Part shown: one piece after another, positions 9,612-18,803 of the stretch | How the letters are laid out: every line of letters starts with the position of its first letter | Position numbering within the stretch: position 1 is the stretch's first letter | Assembly (NCBI GenBank): GCA_018371275.1 | Contig: JAHALF010000006.1 | Location: 1 to 64,000 of the forward strand | Source: Clostridiales bacterium | GTDB taxonomy: Bacteria > Bacillota > Clostridia > Lachnospirales > CAG-274 | DNA length: 64,000 nt | Direction of reading: 5' to 3' | Translations under genes and position numbers: made by a program | The notes under the pieces: model-generated | What the model was told of the DNA's origin: nothing | Databases searched by the model: none | Seen by the model: the letters and a program-made list of their open reading frames with translations, nothing else

Positions 9612-10586
9612 ATGTTTAACTCAAAAATAATTGGATTTGAAAGCTATGTACCAAAAAAAGTTATAACAAATGATGAGCTTTCTAACATTGTAGAAACATC
9701 TGATGAATGGATATATACAAGAACTGGTATATCTAAAAGATGTTTATCTACAAAAGAAAGTACTTCCGATTTTGCTATAAATGTTGGCAAAAAGCTAATA
9801 GAAAAATCTAATATTTCGGCAGAAGATATAGATATTATTATTGTAGCAACAATAACATCTGACTATTTAACTCCATCTACTGCTTGTATAGTACAAGGTG
9901 CAATAGGTGCTAAAAATGCTTTAGCATTTGATATAAATGTGGCTTGTTCTGGATTTGTATATGGTTTATCTATTGCAGATAAATTTTTAAAATCTGGCAT
10001 ATATAAAAATGCTCTTATAATAGGTTCAGAAACACTATCTAAAATAGTAGACTGGTCGGATAGAAGCACTTGTGTCCTATTTGGAGATGGTTCTGGTGGT
10101 GCTCTTTTAACATCTTGTGAAGACTATAATAGCATTTTAGCAGAAGATTTAAAAGCAGATGGTATAGCATGGCAGGCTATAACTGGTGGTAAGCTAAACA
10201 ATAATAATCCATTTGTGGAAGGAAAAGAAAATAACCCTTTCTATTTGCAAATGAATGGTAGAGATGTATTTAATTTTGCTACAAAAACTGTACCAAAAAG
10301 TATAATAGAAACTTTATCAAAAGCTAATCTTACTCTTGAGGATATTAAATATATAGTGCCTCATCAAGCAAATAGTCGTATCGTTGAAGTTGTTGCTAAA
10401 AAATTAAAAGTAAGCTTAGATAAATTTTACTTAAATCTACAAAACTATGGAAACACTTCAGCAGCTAGTATACCTATTGCACTAGCAGAAATGTCAGAAA
10501 ATGGACTTTTACAAAAAGGCGATAAAATAATAATAACTGGATTTGGTGCTGGTCTTACTTGGGCATCTATGATTGTACAAATATAG
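9612..10586 (+). CDS. fabH: 3-oxoacyl-ACP synthase III FabH
   Basis: Starts fatty acid synthesis by condensing acetyl- or branched acyl-CoA with malonyl-ACP. It has 324 residues. The catalytic Cys-His-Asn set is present: C112 in NVACSGFVYG, the His of VPHQANSRI (about 250) and the Asn of NYGNTSAAS (about 280). It also has the N-terminal GFESYVPKKVITNDEL and TRTGISKR blocks of the family. AAGGAG precedes the ATG, 13 bp after fabT. Confidence 0.97.
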   Translation: MFNSKIIGFESYVPKKVITNDELSNIVETSDEWIYTRTGISKRCLSTKESTSDFAINVGKKLIEKSNISAEDIDIIIVATITSDYLTPSTACIVQGAIGAKNALAFDINVACSGFVYGLSIADKFLKSGIYKNALIIGSETLSKIVDWSDRSTCVLFGDGSGGALLTSCEDYNSILAEDLKADGIAWQAITGGKLNNNNPFVEGKENNPFYLQMNGRDVFNFATKTVPKSIIETLSKANLTLEDIKYIVPHQANSRIVEVVAKKLKVSLDKFYLNLQNYGNTSAASIPIALAEMSENGLLQKGDKIIITGFGAGLTWASMIVQI

Positions 10587-10593
10587 GTTCTTT

Positions 10594-10698
10594 ATGAAAG
10601 ATAATGATAAAATTAAACTAATTGTTTCTATTATGGTTGGTATGTGTCTTGGGAGCATACTAGGTATAATAGTTTATAATATTTTTACTAAAATATAA
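10594..10698 (+). CDS. Small single-helix membrane protein in the fab operon (34 aa)
   Basis: ATG at 10594 opens a 34-codon frame, seven bases after the fabH stop and 21 bp before fabK. The product begins MKDNDKIKLIVS, then has one hydrophobic helix carrying G-x3-G-x3-G spacing (GMCLGSILG), and ends NIFTKI. The weak AGG ahead of it overlaps the fabH stop, suggesting coupled translation. The charged start followed by a glycine-zipper helix looks like a real membrane micropeptide. No family was recognised. The main doubt is whether it is translated. Confidence 0.55.
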   Translation: MKDNDKIKLIVSIMVGMCLGSILGIIVYNIFTKI

Positions 10699-10719
10699 AA
10701 AGGTTAAAAAGGTGATAAT

Positions 10720-11661
10720 ATGAAATCAAATTTATGTGATATATTAGGTATAAAATATCCTATTTTTCAAGGGGCTATGGCTTGGATATCTGATGGTGAG
10801 CTTGCTGCAAGTGTATCTAATGCTGGTGGACTTGGTATAATAGCTGGTGGTAATGCTCCTGGCGAAATTGTAAGAGAAGAAATAAAAAAAGCAAAATCTT
10901 TAACAGATAAACCTTTTGCAGTAAATATTATGCTTTTATCTCCTTTTGTAGAAGAGGTTGTAAAGGTAGTATGTGAAGAAGGTGTTAAAGTAGTTACAAC
11001 TGGTGCTGGTAACCCTGCTAAATATATGGACTTATTTAATGAGCATAACATTTCTGTAATTCCTGTTATACCATCTGTTGCACTTGCACAAAAAATGGAA
11101 AAAATAGGTGCAAAAGCAGTTGTTGCAGAAGGTATGGAAGCTGGTGGTCATATAGGTAAACTTACTACTATGGCATTAGTCCCACAAGTTGTAGATGCTG
11201 TTAATATCCCTGTTATAGCAGCTGGAGGTATAGGAGATGGTAGAGGTTGTGCTGCTGCCTTTATGCTAGGTGCAAAAGGTGTTCAACTTGGTACTAGATT
11301 TTTAGTGTCAAATGAATGTAATGCACACGAAAATTATAAAGAAAAAGTAATAAAAGCTAAAGATATAGATAGTGTTATTACTGGACAAATAACAGGACAC
11401 CCTGTCCGTGTTTTAAGAAATAAACTTGCTAGACTTTATGATACAGTAGAAAGAGAAGAATTGAAAAAAGATACTCCTGATATAGAAAGAGTAGAAAAAT
11501 TAGGTACGGGTGCTTTACAAAAAGCTGTTAAAGAAGGTGATGTAGAAAACGGTTCTGTTATGGCTGGACAAATAGCTGGTATGGTATCAAAAAGACAAAG
11601 TAGCAAAGAAATTATAGAAGAGCTAGTTAGCCAATTTGACTCTTTAATGGGTAATAATTAA
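10720..11661 (+). CDS. fabK: Enoyl-ACP reductase II FabK
   Basis: FMN-dependent, TIM-barrel enoyl-ACP reductase that completes each elongation cycle in place of FabI. It has 313 residues with the nitronate-monooxygenase/FabK family blocks YPIFQGAMAWISDGELAA, SNAGGLGIIAGGN, AEGMEAGGHIG (containing the catalytic-site His) and IPVIAAGGIGDGRG, plus GAKGVQLGTRF for the FMN phosphate. Placement between fabH and fabD is typical of the clostridial and streptococcal operons. FabK enzymes are generally not inhibited by triclosan. Confidence 0.96.
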   Translation: MKSNLCDILGIKYPIFQGAMAWISDGELAASVSNAGGLGIIAGGNAPGEIVREEIKKAKSLTDKPFAVNIMLLSPFVEEVVKVVCEEGVKVVTTGAGNPAKYMDLFNEHNISVIPVIPSVALAQKMEKIGAKAVVAEGMEAGGHIGKLTTMALVPQVVDAVNIPVIAAGGIGDGRGCAAAFMLGAKGVQLGTRFLVSNECNAHENYKEKVIKAKDIDSVITGQITGHPVRVLRNKLARLYDTVEREELKKDTPDIERVEKLGTGALQKAVKEGDVENGSVMAGQIAGMVSKRQSSKEIIEELVSQFDSLMGNN

Positions 11662-11718
11662 TTTTATTAAATATAAAATTATAGATTCAACTAAACATAA
11701 AATTAAAGGAGAAAATAT

Positions 11719-12645
11719 ATGAAAGTATGCTTTATATTTAGTGGTCAAGGTGCTCAATATAATGGTATGGGTAAAGAACTTTATGACAATTTTTCAATAT
11801 GTAAACAAGTATTTGAAGATGCAAACAATGCTTTAGGCTTTAATATAACAGACATATGCTTTAATGAGGACGAAAGACTTAACCAAACAGAATATACACA
11901 ACCATCTATTTTAACAACAAGCTATGCTATATATAAGCTTATGGAAGAAAAAGGAATAAAAGCAGACTATATGGCTGGTCTTAGCCTTGGAGAATATTCA
12001 GCTCTTTGTGCTAGTGGTTCTATAAATTTTAAAGAATGTGTAACATTGGTTAAAAAAAGAGGAAAATATATGACAGAGGCTGTTCCTATTGGTGTTGGTG
12101 CTATGTCTGCTGTTATGAATGCTGATGAAAATATTATAAATGAAGCTCTAAAAGAGGCATCTACAGATACAGAGCTTGCAATGATTGCAAACTATAACGC
12201 TCCAGGACAAATAGTTATAGCTGGTCATACTCCTGCAATAGAAAGAGCTGAAATTATCCTTAAAGAAAAAGGTATTAAAAAAGTTATAAGGCTTAATGTA
12301 AGTGGTCCTTTTCATACGTCTTTGTTAAAACCTGCTAGTGATAAATTAGCTATGGAGCTTGAAAATATTACTATAAGTACACCAAATGTAGATGTATTTA
12401 CCAACTTAACTGGAGAAAAAGTAGAAAATATAAAAGATACACTAATCAAACAAGTAATGAGTCCTGTTAAATGGGAACAAACTATAAAAAATCTTATTAA
12501 CCTTGGTGTAGATACTTTTATAGAATTAGGTCCTGGAAAAACTTTATCATCTTTTGTTAAAAAAATTAGCAAAGAGGTTAATATTTACAATGTAGAAGAT
12601 TTATCTAGTTTAGAAAAAACTTGTAAAGGAATAGGTATAGAATAA
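11719..12645 (+). CDS. fabD: Malonyl-CoA:ACP transacylase FabD
   Basis: Loads malonyl groups onto ACP. It has 308 residues: N-terminal FSGQGAQYNGMGKEL, nucleophile elbow GLSLGEYSAL with S89, and the partner His in NVSGPFHTSLL (about 198). AAAGGAG precedes the ATG. Its TAA stop shares its last A with the fabG start (TAATG), so translation of the two is coupled. Confidence 0.97.
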   Translation: MKVCFIFSGQGAQYNGMGKELYDNFSICKQVFEDANNALGFNITDICFNEDERLNQTEYTQPSILTTSYAIYKLMEEKGIKADYMAGLSLGEYSALCASGSINFKECVTLVKKRGKYMTEAVPIGVGAMSAVMNADENIINEALKEASTDTELAMIANYNAPGQIVIAGHTPAIERAEIILKEKGIKKVIRLNVSGPFHTSLLKPASDKLAMELENITISTPNVDVFTNLTGEKVENIKDTLIKQVMSPVKWEQTIKNLINLGVDTFIELGPGKTLSSFVKKISKEVNIYNVEDLSSLEKTCKGIGIE

Positions 12646-13376
12646 TGTTAAAAGAAAAAACAGTAATTGTTACAGGTGGTGCTAAAGGCATTGGAAAAGC
12701 TATAGCTATAGCTTTTGCTAAAGAAGGAGCTAACATTGTATTAAATTATAGAAGCACAAGTCCAGAAGATGTTGTTAAAGAAATAGAAAGTTTTGGTGTA
12801 AAATGTTTAACTGTTCAAGCAGATATAGGTTATTTTGATCAAGCTAAACAATTAGTAGACAAAGCAGTTGAAGAATTTAAAACAATAGATATTTTAGTAA
12901 ATAATGCGGGTATTACAAAAGATAATCTTCTTTTAAAAATGTCTGAAGACGATTTTGATATGGTTATTAATACAAACCTTAAAGGTACTTTTAATATGAT
13001 AAAACATACTAGTAAAATAATGCTTAAACAAAAAAGTGGTAGCATTATAAATATGAGTAGTGTTGTTGGATTAACAGGTAATATTGGTCAAGTAAACTAT
13101 TCAGCTAGTAAGGCTGGTATTATTGGTATGACATTTTCTACGGCTAGAGAACTTGCATCTCGTGGTATCACTTGCAATGCTATTGCCCCTGGTTTTATAG
13201 AAACAGATATGACAGATGTTTTACCTGATAATATAAAAGAAAATATACTTAATACTATTCCGCTTAAAAGAATGGGCACAACAGATGAAATAGCTAGTAC
13301 AGCAGTATTTTTAGCTAAAAATAAATATATAACAGGTCAAGTAATTACCGTAGATGGCGGTATGGTAATGGCTTAG
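12645..13376 (+). CDS. fabG: 3-oxoacyl-ACP reductase FabG
   Basis: NADPH-dependent short-chain dehydrogenase that reduces 3-ketoacyl-ACP. It has 243 residues: cofactor loop TGGAKGIGKAI (10-20), NNAGITKDNLL, and catalytic S139, Y152, K156 (YSASK). The C-terminal ITGQVITVDGGMVMA is characteristic of the family. The start overlaps the fabD stop. Confidence 0.97.
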   Translation: MLKEKTVIVTGGAKGIGKAIAIAFAKEGANIVLNYRSTSPEDVVKEIESFGVKCLTVQADIGYFDQAKQLVDKAVEEFKTIDILVNNAGITKDNLLLKMSEDDFDMVINTNLKGTFNMIKHTSKIMLKQKSGSIINMSSVVGLTGNIGQVNYSASKAGIIGMTFSTARELASRGITCNAIAPGFIETDMTDVLPDNIKENILNTIPLKRMGTTDEIASTAVFLAKNKYITGQVITVDGGMVMA

Positions 13377-13390
13377 TCTAGGAGGTTAAT

Positions 13391-14629
13391 ATGGAAAGAA
13401 GAGTCGTTATAACAGGTATGGGGTTAGTTACACCTGTTGGTAATAACATAAACGAATTTTGGGAAAATATTAAAAATGGTAAACACGGTATAGGTAAAAT
13501 TACTCATTTTGATACGTCTGATTCTAAAGTAAAAATAGCAGCAGAGCTTAAAAACTTTGAACCAGAAAAAGTTTTAGACAAAAAGGAAATTAGAAGACTT
13601 GAACCTTTTAGTGTGTATGCCTTATATGCGGCACAAGAAGCAGTAGATAATAGTGGCCTTGATTTAGAAAAAATAGATCCATATAGATTTGGAACAATTG
13701 TAGGCTCTGGTATGGGTGGTATTGGTATGATTGAAGACCAAATGCTTAAAATGGCAGAAAAAGGTCCTTCAAGACTTGCTCCTTTATTTATACCAAGTGT
13801 TATAACAAATATGGCTTCAGGCCATGTAGCAATACGTTTTGGTGCTAAAGGTAGTTGTGAAACAGCAATAACAGCCTGTGCAACTAGTACAAGTTGTATT
13901 GGAATGGCTTATAGAAATATAAAATATGGTTATGAAGATGTTATATTAGCTGGTGGTACAGAAAGCACTATTACAAAAGCTGGTATTGGTGGTTTTGCCG
14001 CTCTAAAAGCATTATCTACATCTGAGGACTTAGATAGAGCATCTATACCATTTGATAAAGAAAGAAATGGTTTTGTTATGGGAGAAGGTGCTGGTATTGT
14101 TGTTATAGAAGAACTAGAACACGCAAAAGCTCGTGGTGCTAAAATATTAGCAGAAATAGTAGGTTATGGTGCTACTTGTGATGCTTACCATATGACTGCA
14201 CCTTGTGAAGATGGAGATGGTGCTGCACGTGCTATGATTAAAGCTATGGAAGAAGGTAACGTAAATCCTAATGATATTACATACATAAATGCTCACGGTA
14301 CTAGCACACCTGCTAATGATGTAGGGGAAACTAAAGCTATAAAAGCTGCTCTTAAGGATAATGCTTATAAAGTTTCTATTAGCTCTACCAAATCTATGAC
14401 AGGTCATCTTTTAGGTGCAACTGGTGCTGTTGAAGCAATAACTTGTGTGTTAGCACTGCAAAATAACTTTGTTCCTCCAACAGTTGGTTATAAAGTTCCA
14501 GATGAAGAATGTGACTTAGACTATACACCAAATGTAGGTAAAGAGCGTGAAATGAAATATGCTTTATCTAATACACTTGGCTTTGGTGGACATAATTCAG
14601 TATTATGTCTTAAAAAATGGGAGGAATAA
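13391..14629 (+). CDS. fabF: 3-oxoacyl-ACP synthase II FabF
   Basis: Condensing enzyme for chain elongation. It has 412 residues: catalytic C163 in TACATSTSC, and the two active-site histidines in NAHGTSTPAND and SMTGHLLGATGAVEA. The N-terminal RRVVITGMGLVTPVGN is typical. AGGAGG precedes the start, 14 bp after fabG. The operon has a single elongating synthase; no FabB equivalent is seen. Confidence 0.97.
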   Translation: MERRVVITGMGLVTPVGNNINEFWENIKNGKHGIGKITHFDTSDSKVKIAAELKNFEPEKVLDKKEIRRLEPFSVYALYAAQEAVDNSGLDLEKIDPYRFGTIVGSGMGGIGMIEDQMLKMAEKGPSRLAPLFIPSVITNMASGHVAIRFGAKGSCETAITACATSTSCIGMAYRNIKYGYEDVILAGGTESTITKAGIGGFAALKALSTSEDLDRASIPFDKERNGFVMGEGAGIVVIEELEHAKARGAKILAEIVGYGATCDAYHMTAPCEDGDGAARAMIKAMEEGNVNPNDITYINAHGTSTPANDVGETKAIKAALKDNAYKVSISSTKSMTGHLLGATGAVEAITCVLALQNNFVPPTVGYKVPDEECDLDYTPNVGKEREMKYALSNTLGFGGHNSVLCLKKWEE

Positions 14630-14634
14630 TAAAA

Positions 14635-15120
14635 ATGGATTTTGAAAAAATTAAAAACTTAATGCAAAGTTTAGATAATTCTAATCTTATGGACTTTGAG
14701 CTTAAATTAAGTGATGGCTTTTATCTTAGAATGAATAAATATAATAGCCAACCTATTGTTCAAAATAATATCACTCCTTCTATTGATAATAATACTGCTA
14801 TAAACACACCTACTATAAATAATATAGCAGAAAATATATCTGAGCCTATAACAATTATTCCAGAAATTAAACAGGAAATAAAAGAAGGCAACATAGTTGC
14901 AAGTCCTATTGTAGGGACATTTTATTCTAGTAGCTCCCCTACTAAGCCTGCTTATGTTAAAGTTGGAGATAAAGTAAAAGAAGGCGACGTTTTATGTATT
15001 ATAGAGGCTATGAAAGTTATGAATGAAATAACAAGTCAATATAGTGGAGAAATAGTTGAAATACTTGTAAATAATGAAGATATGGTAGAATACAACCAAC
15101 CTTTATTTAGAATAATATAA
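14635..15120 (+). CDS. accB: Biotin carboxyl carrier protein of acetyl-CoA carboxylase (AccB)
   Basis: A 161-residue BCCP. The C-terminal biotinyl domain has EAMKVMNEI with the biotinylated lysine at K127, after a Pro/Asn/Ile-rich flexible linker (about 40-85). An in-frame ATG at 14617 lies inside fabF and would read through the ribosome binding site GGGAGG (14619-14624). The ATG at 14635 (MDFEKIKNLM) is the correct start and matches the usual BCCP N-terminus. It carries carboxybiotin between AccC and AccA/AccD, encoded downstream. Confidence 0.96.
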   Translation: MDFEKIKNLMQSLDNSNLMDFELKLSDGFYLRMNKYNSQPIVQNNITPSIDNNTAINTPTINNIAENISEPITIIPEIKQEIKEGNIVASPIVGTFYSSSSPTKPAYVKVGDKVKEGDVLCIIEAMKVMNEITSQYSGEIVEILVNNEDMVEYNQPLFRII

Positions 15121-15154
15121 ATATTATGGGTATGCTTTTGCATACCTATAATAT
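15121..15154 (+). other. Intercistronic stem-loop between accB and fabZ
   Basis: Directly after the accB stop, arms 15121-15135 and 15140-15154 can pair along 15 positions in RNA (14 Watson-Crick pairs and one G-U) around a TTTT loop. It is followed by TAGTTTATAAAAAGGAG, not a T-run, and fabZ follows at once. It therefore does not look like a standard terminator; an mRNA stability, processing or partial-attenuation element is inferred. Confidence 0.6.
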
Positions 15155-15177
15155 TAGTTTATAAAAAGGAGATTATT

Positions 15178-15597
15178 ATGAATATTAAAGAAATAATGGA
15201 AATTATTCCACATAGATACCCTTTTCTTTTAATAGATAAAGTTATAGAAATAGAAGAAGGTAAAAAAATAGTTGCTATAAAAAATGTAACAATGAACGAA
15301 CAATTTTTCCAAGGTCACTTTCCAGTAGAGCCAGTTATGCCTGGTGTTTTAATAATAGAGGCTATGGCTCAAGCTGGTGCTTGTGCTATATTATCTATGG
15401 AAGAGTATAAAGGTAAAATTGCATATTTTGGAGCTATAAATAACGCCAAATTTAGAGATAAAGTAGTTCCTGGGGATACTTTAAGGCTAGAGGTAGAGCT
15501 TCTAAAACTTAAAAAAGTTGCAGGTATTGGCAAAGGTGTTGCTTATGTTGGAGATAAAAAAGTAGCCGAAGCAGAATTTACTTTTATGATTGGATAG
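15178..15597 (+). CDS. fabZ: 3-hydroxyacyl-ACP dehydratase FabZ
   Basis: Hot-dog-fold dehydratase of the elongation cycle. It has 139 residues with catalytic H47 in [12 protein letters not shown] and E61 in EAMAQAG; the start [21 protein letters not shown] is typical. AAAAGGAG precedes the ATG. It sits among the acc genes, as usual in clostridial fab operons. Confidence 0.97.
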   Translation: MNIKEIMEIIPHRYPFLLIDKVIEIEEGKKIVAIKNVTMNEQFFQGHFPVEPVMPGVLIIEAMAQAGACAILSMEEYKGKIAYFGAINNAKFRDKVVPGDTLRLEVELLKLKKVAGIGKGVAYVGDKKVAEAEFTFMIG

Positions 15598-15606
15598 AGG
15601 TGTTTT

Positions 15607-16953
15607 ATGTTTAACAAAATATTAATAGCAAATCGTGGAGAAATAGCTGTTAGAATAATTAGAGCTTGTAGAGAAATGGGTATATCTACTGTTGCTGTTT
15701 ACTCTGAGGCAGATAAAAATGCCCTACATACACAGCTTGCAGATGAGGCCGTTTGTATAGGTGGTAATAAAAGTTCTTCTAGCTATCTTAATATGAATAA
15801 TATTATAAGTGCTGCTTGTCTTACAGGAGCTAATGCTATACACCCTGGATTTGGATTTTTATCAGAAAACTCAAAATTTGCTGATATGTGCAAAGAATGT
15901 AACATTAAATTTATAGGACCAGATGCAAAAACAATAGACCTTATGGGTAACAAAGCTAATGCTAGAAAGCTTATGATAGAAGCTGGTGTACCCGTTACTC
16001 CTGGTAGTGATGGTATAGTAGAAAATATAGAAAAAGCAAAAGAGCTTGCAAACAAATTTGGATACCCTATCATGATTAAGGCATCTGCTGGTGGCGGTGG
16101 CCGTGGAATAAGAATAGTTAGAGAAGAAAACGATTTAGAAGAGGCATATAATTCTGCTAAAAGTGAGGCTAAAGTAGCCTTTGGTGATGATAGAATATAT
16201 ATGGAGAAAGTAATAGAAAATGCTAGACATATAGAAGTTCAAATATTAGCAGATGAATATGGTAATGCTATCCATTTAGGAGAACGTGATTGTTCATTAC
16301 AAAGAAGAAACCAAAAAGTTTTAGAAGAAGCACCTTCTGTTGCCCTTGATAATGAAACAAGAAAAGCTATGGGAGAAGCTGCTATAAGAGCTGTTAAAGC
16401 ATCTAACTATAAAAATGCTGGTACAATAGAATTTTTATATGATAAAGATAATAATTTTTATTTTATGGAAATGAATACTCGCATACAAGTAGAACACCCT
16501 GTTACAGAAATGATAACAGATATAGATATAGTTAAAGAGCAAATAAGAATAGCCTATGGTAAAAAACTTAAATATACCCAAGATGATGTAATGTTTAACG
16601 GTCATAGTATTGAATGTAGAATAAATGCTGAAGACCCTTATAATAATTTTGCTCCATCCCCTGGTAAAATAGATTATTTATTTTTACCTAGTGGTGGTAA
16701 TGGACTTAGAGTAGATAGTGCTGTATATGCTGGTTATACTATACCTAGTTTTTATGATTCTATGATAGCTAAAGTTATAACAAAAGGAAGAACTAGAGAA
16801 GAGGCTATCCAAAAAATGAAAAGAGCTTTAAATGAATTTGTTATAGAAGGTATTAAAACTAACATAGATTTTCATATGGAACTTTTAGAAAATGAAGATT
16901 ACTTAAATGGTAACTTTGATACATCATTTATTGCAAATAAAATAATAAAATAA
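15607..16953 (+). CDS. accC: Biotin carboxylase subunit of acetyl-CoA carboxylase (AccC)
   Basis: ATP-grasp enzyme that carboxylates biotin on AccB. It has 448 residues: N-terminal [19 protein letters not shown], the glycine-rich ATP loop [14 protein letters not shown], the metal and catalytic block [22 protein letters not shown], and the biotin-carboxylase C-terminal domain. AGAGGTG lies ahead of the ATG, nine bases after fabZ. A short form without a biotinyl domain, so it works with the separate AccB. Confidence 0.97.
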   Translation: MFNKILIANRGEIAVRIIRACREMGISTVAVYSEADKNALHTQLADEAVCIGGNKSSSSYLNMNNIISAACLTGANAIHPGFGFLSENSKFADMCKECNIKFIGPDAKTIDLMGNKANARKLMIEAGVPVTPGSDGIVENIEKAKELANKFGYPIMIKASAGGGGRGIRIVREENDLEEAYNSAKSEAKVAFGDDRIYMEKVIENARHIEVQILADEYGNAIHLGERDCSLQRRNQKVLEEAPSVALDNETRKAMGEAAIRAVKASNYKNAGTIEFLYDKDNNFYFMEMNTRIQVEHPVTEMITDIDIVKEQIRIAYGKKLKYTQDDVMFNGHSIECRINAEDPYNNFAPSPGKIDYLFLPSGGNGLRVDSAVYAGYTIPSFYDSMIAKVITKGRTREEAIQKMKRALNEFVIEGIKTNIDFHMELLENEDYLNGNFDTSFIANKIIK

Positions 16954-16974
16954 TCTTTTGAAAGGAAGATTTGT

Positions 16975-17835
16975 ATGGATTTATTTAAAAACAAAAAAAG
17001 TCCTAGTAATATTGATAAAAAACTTAATAAACAAAAACTTTATACAAAGCCAGAAGTGCCAACTGGACTTTGTATAAAATGTAGTGGCTGTGGTACAACT
17101 ATATATTCTAAAGAACTAGGGTTATATAATGTTTGTCCTGAATGCAACTTTTATTTTAGACTATCTGCTAGAGATAGAATAAAAACTATTGCTGATAAAA
17201 ATATCTTTGTAGAATTTGATAAAGATATGTACGCGAAAAATCCTTTAAATTATCCTAATTATGATGAAAAGATACAAAATCTTAAAGAAAAAACTGGTCT
17301 TAATGATTCTGTTGTTACTGGTAAATGCCAAATATATGGCAAAGATTGTATATTATGTGTTATGGACTCTAGCTTTATAATGGGTAGTATGGGTTCTGTT
17401 GTAGGCGAAAAAATAACAAGAACTTTTGAATATGCAACAGAAAATGAATTACCTATTATTATTTTTACTGCATCTGGTGGTGCTAGAATGCAAGAGGGTA
17501 TAGTATCTCTTATGCAAATGGCAAAAGTTAGTGCCGCAGCCAGCAAACACTCTGAAGCTGGACTTTTATACGTAACAGTTTTAACAGATCCTACAACTGG
17601 TGGTGTTACAGCTAGTTTTGCAATGCTTGGAGATATAATATTAGCAGAGCCTAATACACTTATTGGTTTTGCTGGTCCTAGAGTTATAGAACAAACTATT
17701 AAACAAAAATTACCAGAAGGATTTCAAAAAGCAGAATTTTTACTAGAACACGGCTTTGTAGACGCGATTATTGAAAGACAAAATCTTAAAAAAACATTAT
17801 CTACTATTTTAAAAATACATAAGAAAAATTTATAA
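16975..17835 (+). CDS. accD: Acetyl-CoA carboxylase carboxyltransferase subunit beta (AccD)
   Basis: Carboxyltransferase beta half, 286 residues. The N-terminal zinc ribbon is complete: CIKCSGC and CPEC (four cysteines at about residues 34-56), followed by the crotonase-type core with SGGARMQEG and [16 protein letters not shown]. It pairs with AccA. AAAGGAAG precedes the ATG. The next 125 bp before accA are AT-rich with no gene or clear promoter. Confidence 0.96.
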   Translation: MDLFKNKKSPSNIDKKLNKQKLYTKPEVPTGLCIKCSGCGTTIYSKELGLYNVCPECNFYFRLSARDRIKTIADKNIFVEFDKDMYAKNPLNYPNYDEKIQNLKEKTGLNDSVVTGKCQIYGKDCILCVMDSSFIMGSMGSVVGEKITRTFEYATENELPIIIFTASGGARMQEGIVSLMQMAKVSAAASKHSEAGLLYVTVLTDPTTGGVTASFAMLGDIILAEPNTLIGFAGPRVIEQTIKQKLPEGFQKAEFLLEHGFVDAIIERQNLKKTLSTILKIHKKNL

Positions 17836-17960
17836 TAATTTAATATTTATTAACATATTATTTACCAAATTTATTAAAAATAAAATAACTATATAATTTA
17901 TAAGAAGATATTAAAACATTACAATAAGATTATTATAATAATAGTTTAGGAGGGCTTAAA

Positions 17961-18761
17961 ATGTCAACTGCTTTTGAAACAGTAAGACTAGCAAGAAGAG
18001 TTACAAGACCTAATGCTAAAGAATATATAGACTATATATTTACAAACTTTATAGAACTACATGGTGATAGAGCATATAAAGATGATAAAGCTATTATAGG
18101 AGGTATTGCTCTTTTAGACCACCAACCTGTTACTATTGTTGGTATACAAAAGGGCTCTACTATAGAAGAAAATATAGAAAGAAATTTTGGCTCACCTCAC
18201 CCAGAAGGGTATAGAAAAGCATTAAGACTTATGAAACAAGCAGAAAAATTTAACAGACCAATAATAACATTTATAAATACATCTGGTGCATATTGTGGTA
18301 TAGGCGCTGAAGAACGTGGTCAAGGAGAAGCTATTGCAAGAAATCTTTTTGAAATGGCAAATTTAAAAGTTCCTATTATAGCTATTGTTATAGGTGAAGG
18401 TGGTAGCGGAGGAGCTTTAGCACTTGGAGTTGCTGATAGAGTATGGATGCTTGAAAATTCCGTTTATTCTATATTATCTCCAGAAGGCTTTGCAAGTATT
18501 TTGTGGAAAGACGCAACAAAAGCTCCAGAAGCGGCAGAGCTTATGAAAATAACTGCAAAAGACCTTTTAGAACTTGGCATTATAGAAAAAGTTATACCAG
18601 AGGTAGATGGTGGTGTAGAAATGGACTTTATGTATACTGCACACATTTTAAAAGAAGAACTTATAAAAGAAATAAATAGTCTTTTAAATATACCTAAAAA
18701 TATACTTTTAGATGATAGATATAACCGTTTTAGAAAAATAGGTGAATTTGAAGAATTTTAG
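17961..18761 (+). CDS. accA: Acetyl-CoA carboxylase carboxyltransferase subunit alpha (AccA)
   Basis: Carboxyltransferase alpha half. At 266 residues it is about 50 shorter than the E. coli protein because the N-terminal helical extension is missing, which is common in clostridial forms. Key blocks are [40 protein letters not shown] and [17 protein letters not shown]. The start ATG has AGGAGG ahead. Last recognisable fatty acid gene of the operon. Confidence 0.96.
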   Translation: MSTAFETVRLARRVTRPNAKEYIDYIFTNFIELHGDRAYKDDKAIIGGIALLDHQPVTIVGIQKGSTIEENIERNFGSPHPEGYRKALRLMKQAEKFNRPIITFINTSGAYCGIGAEERGQGEAIARNLFEMANLKVPIIAIVIGEGGSGGALALGVADRVWMLENSVYSILSPEGFASILWKDATKAPEAAELMKITAKDLLELGIIEKVIPEVDGGVEMDFMYTAHILKEELIKEINSLLNIPKNILLDDRYNRFRKIGEFEEF

Positions 18762-18803
18762 TAAAGTAAGTTTGTTATTTTATAAATAAAAGGAGATGAA
18801 ATT

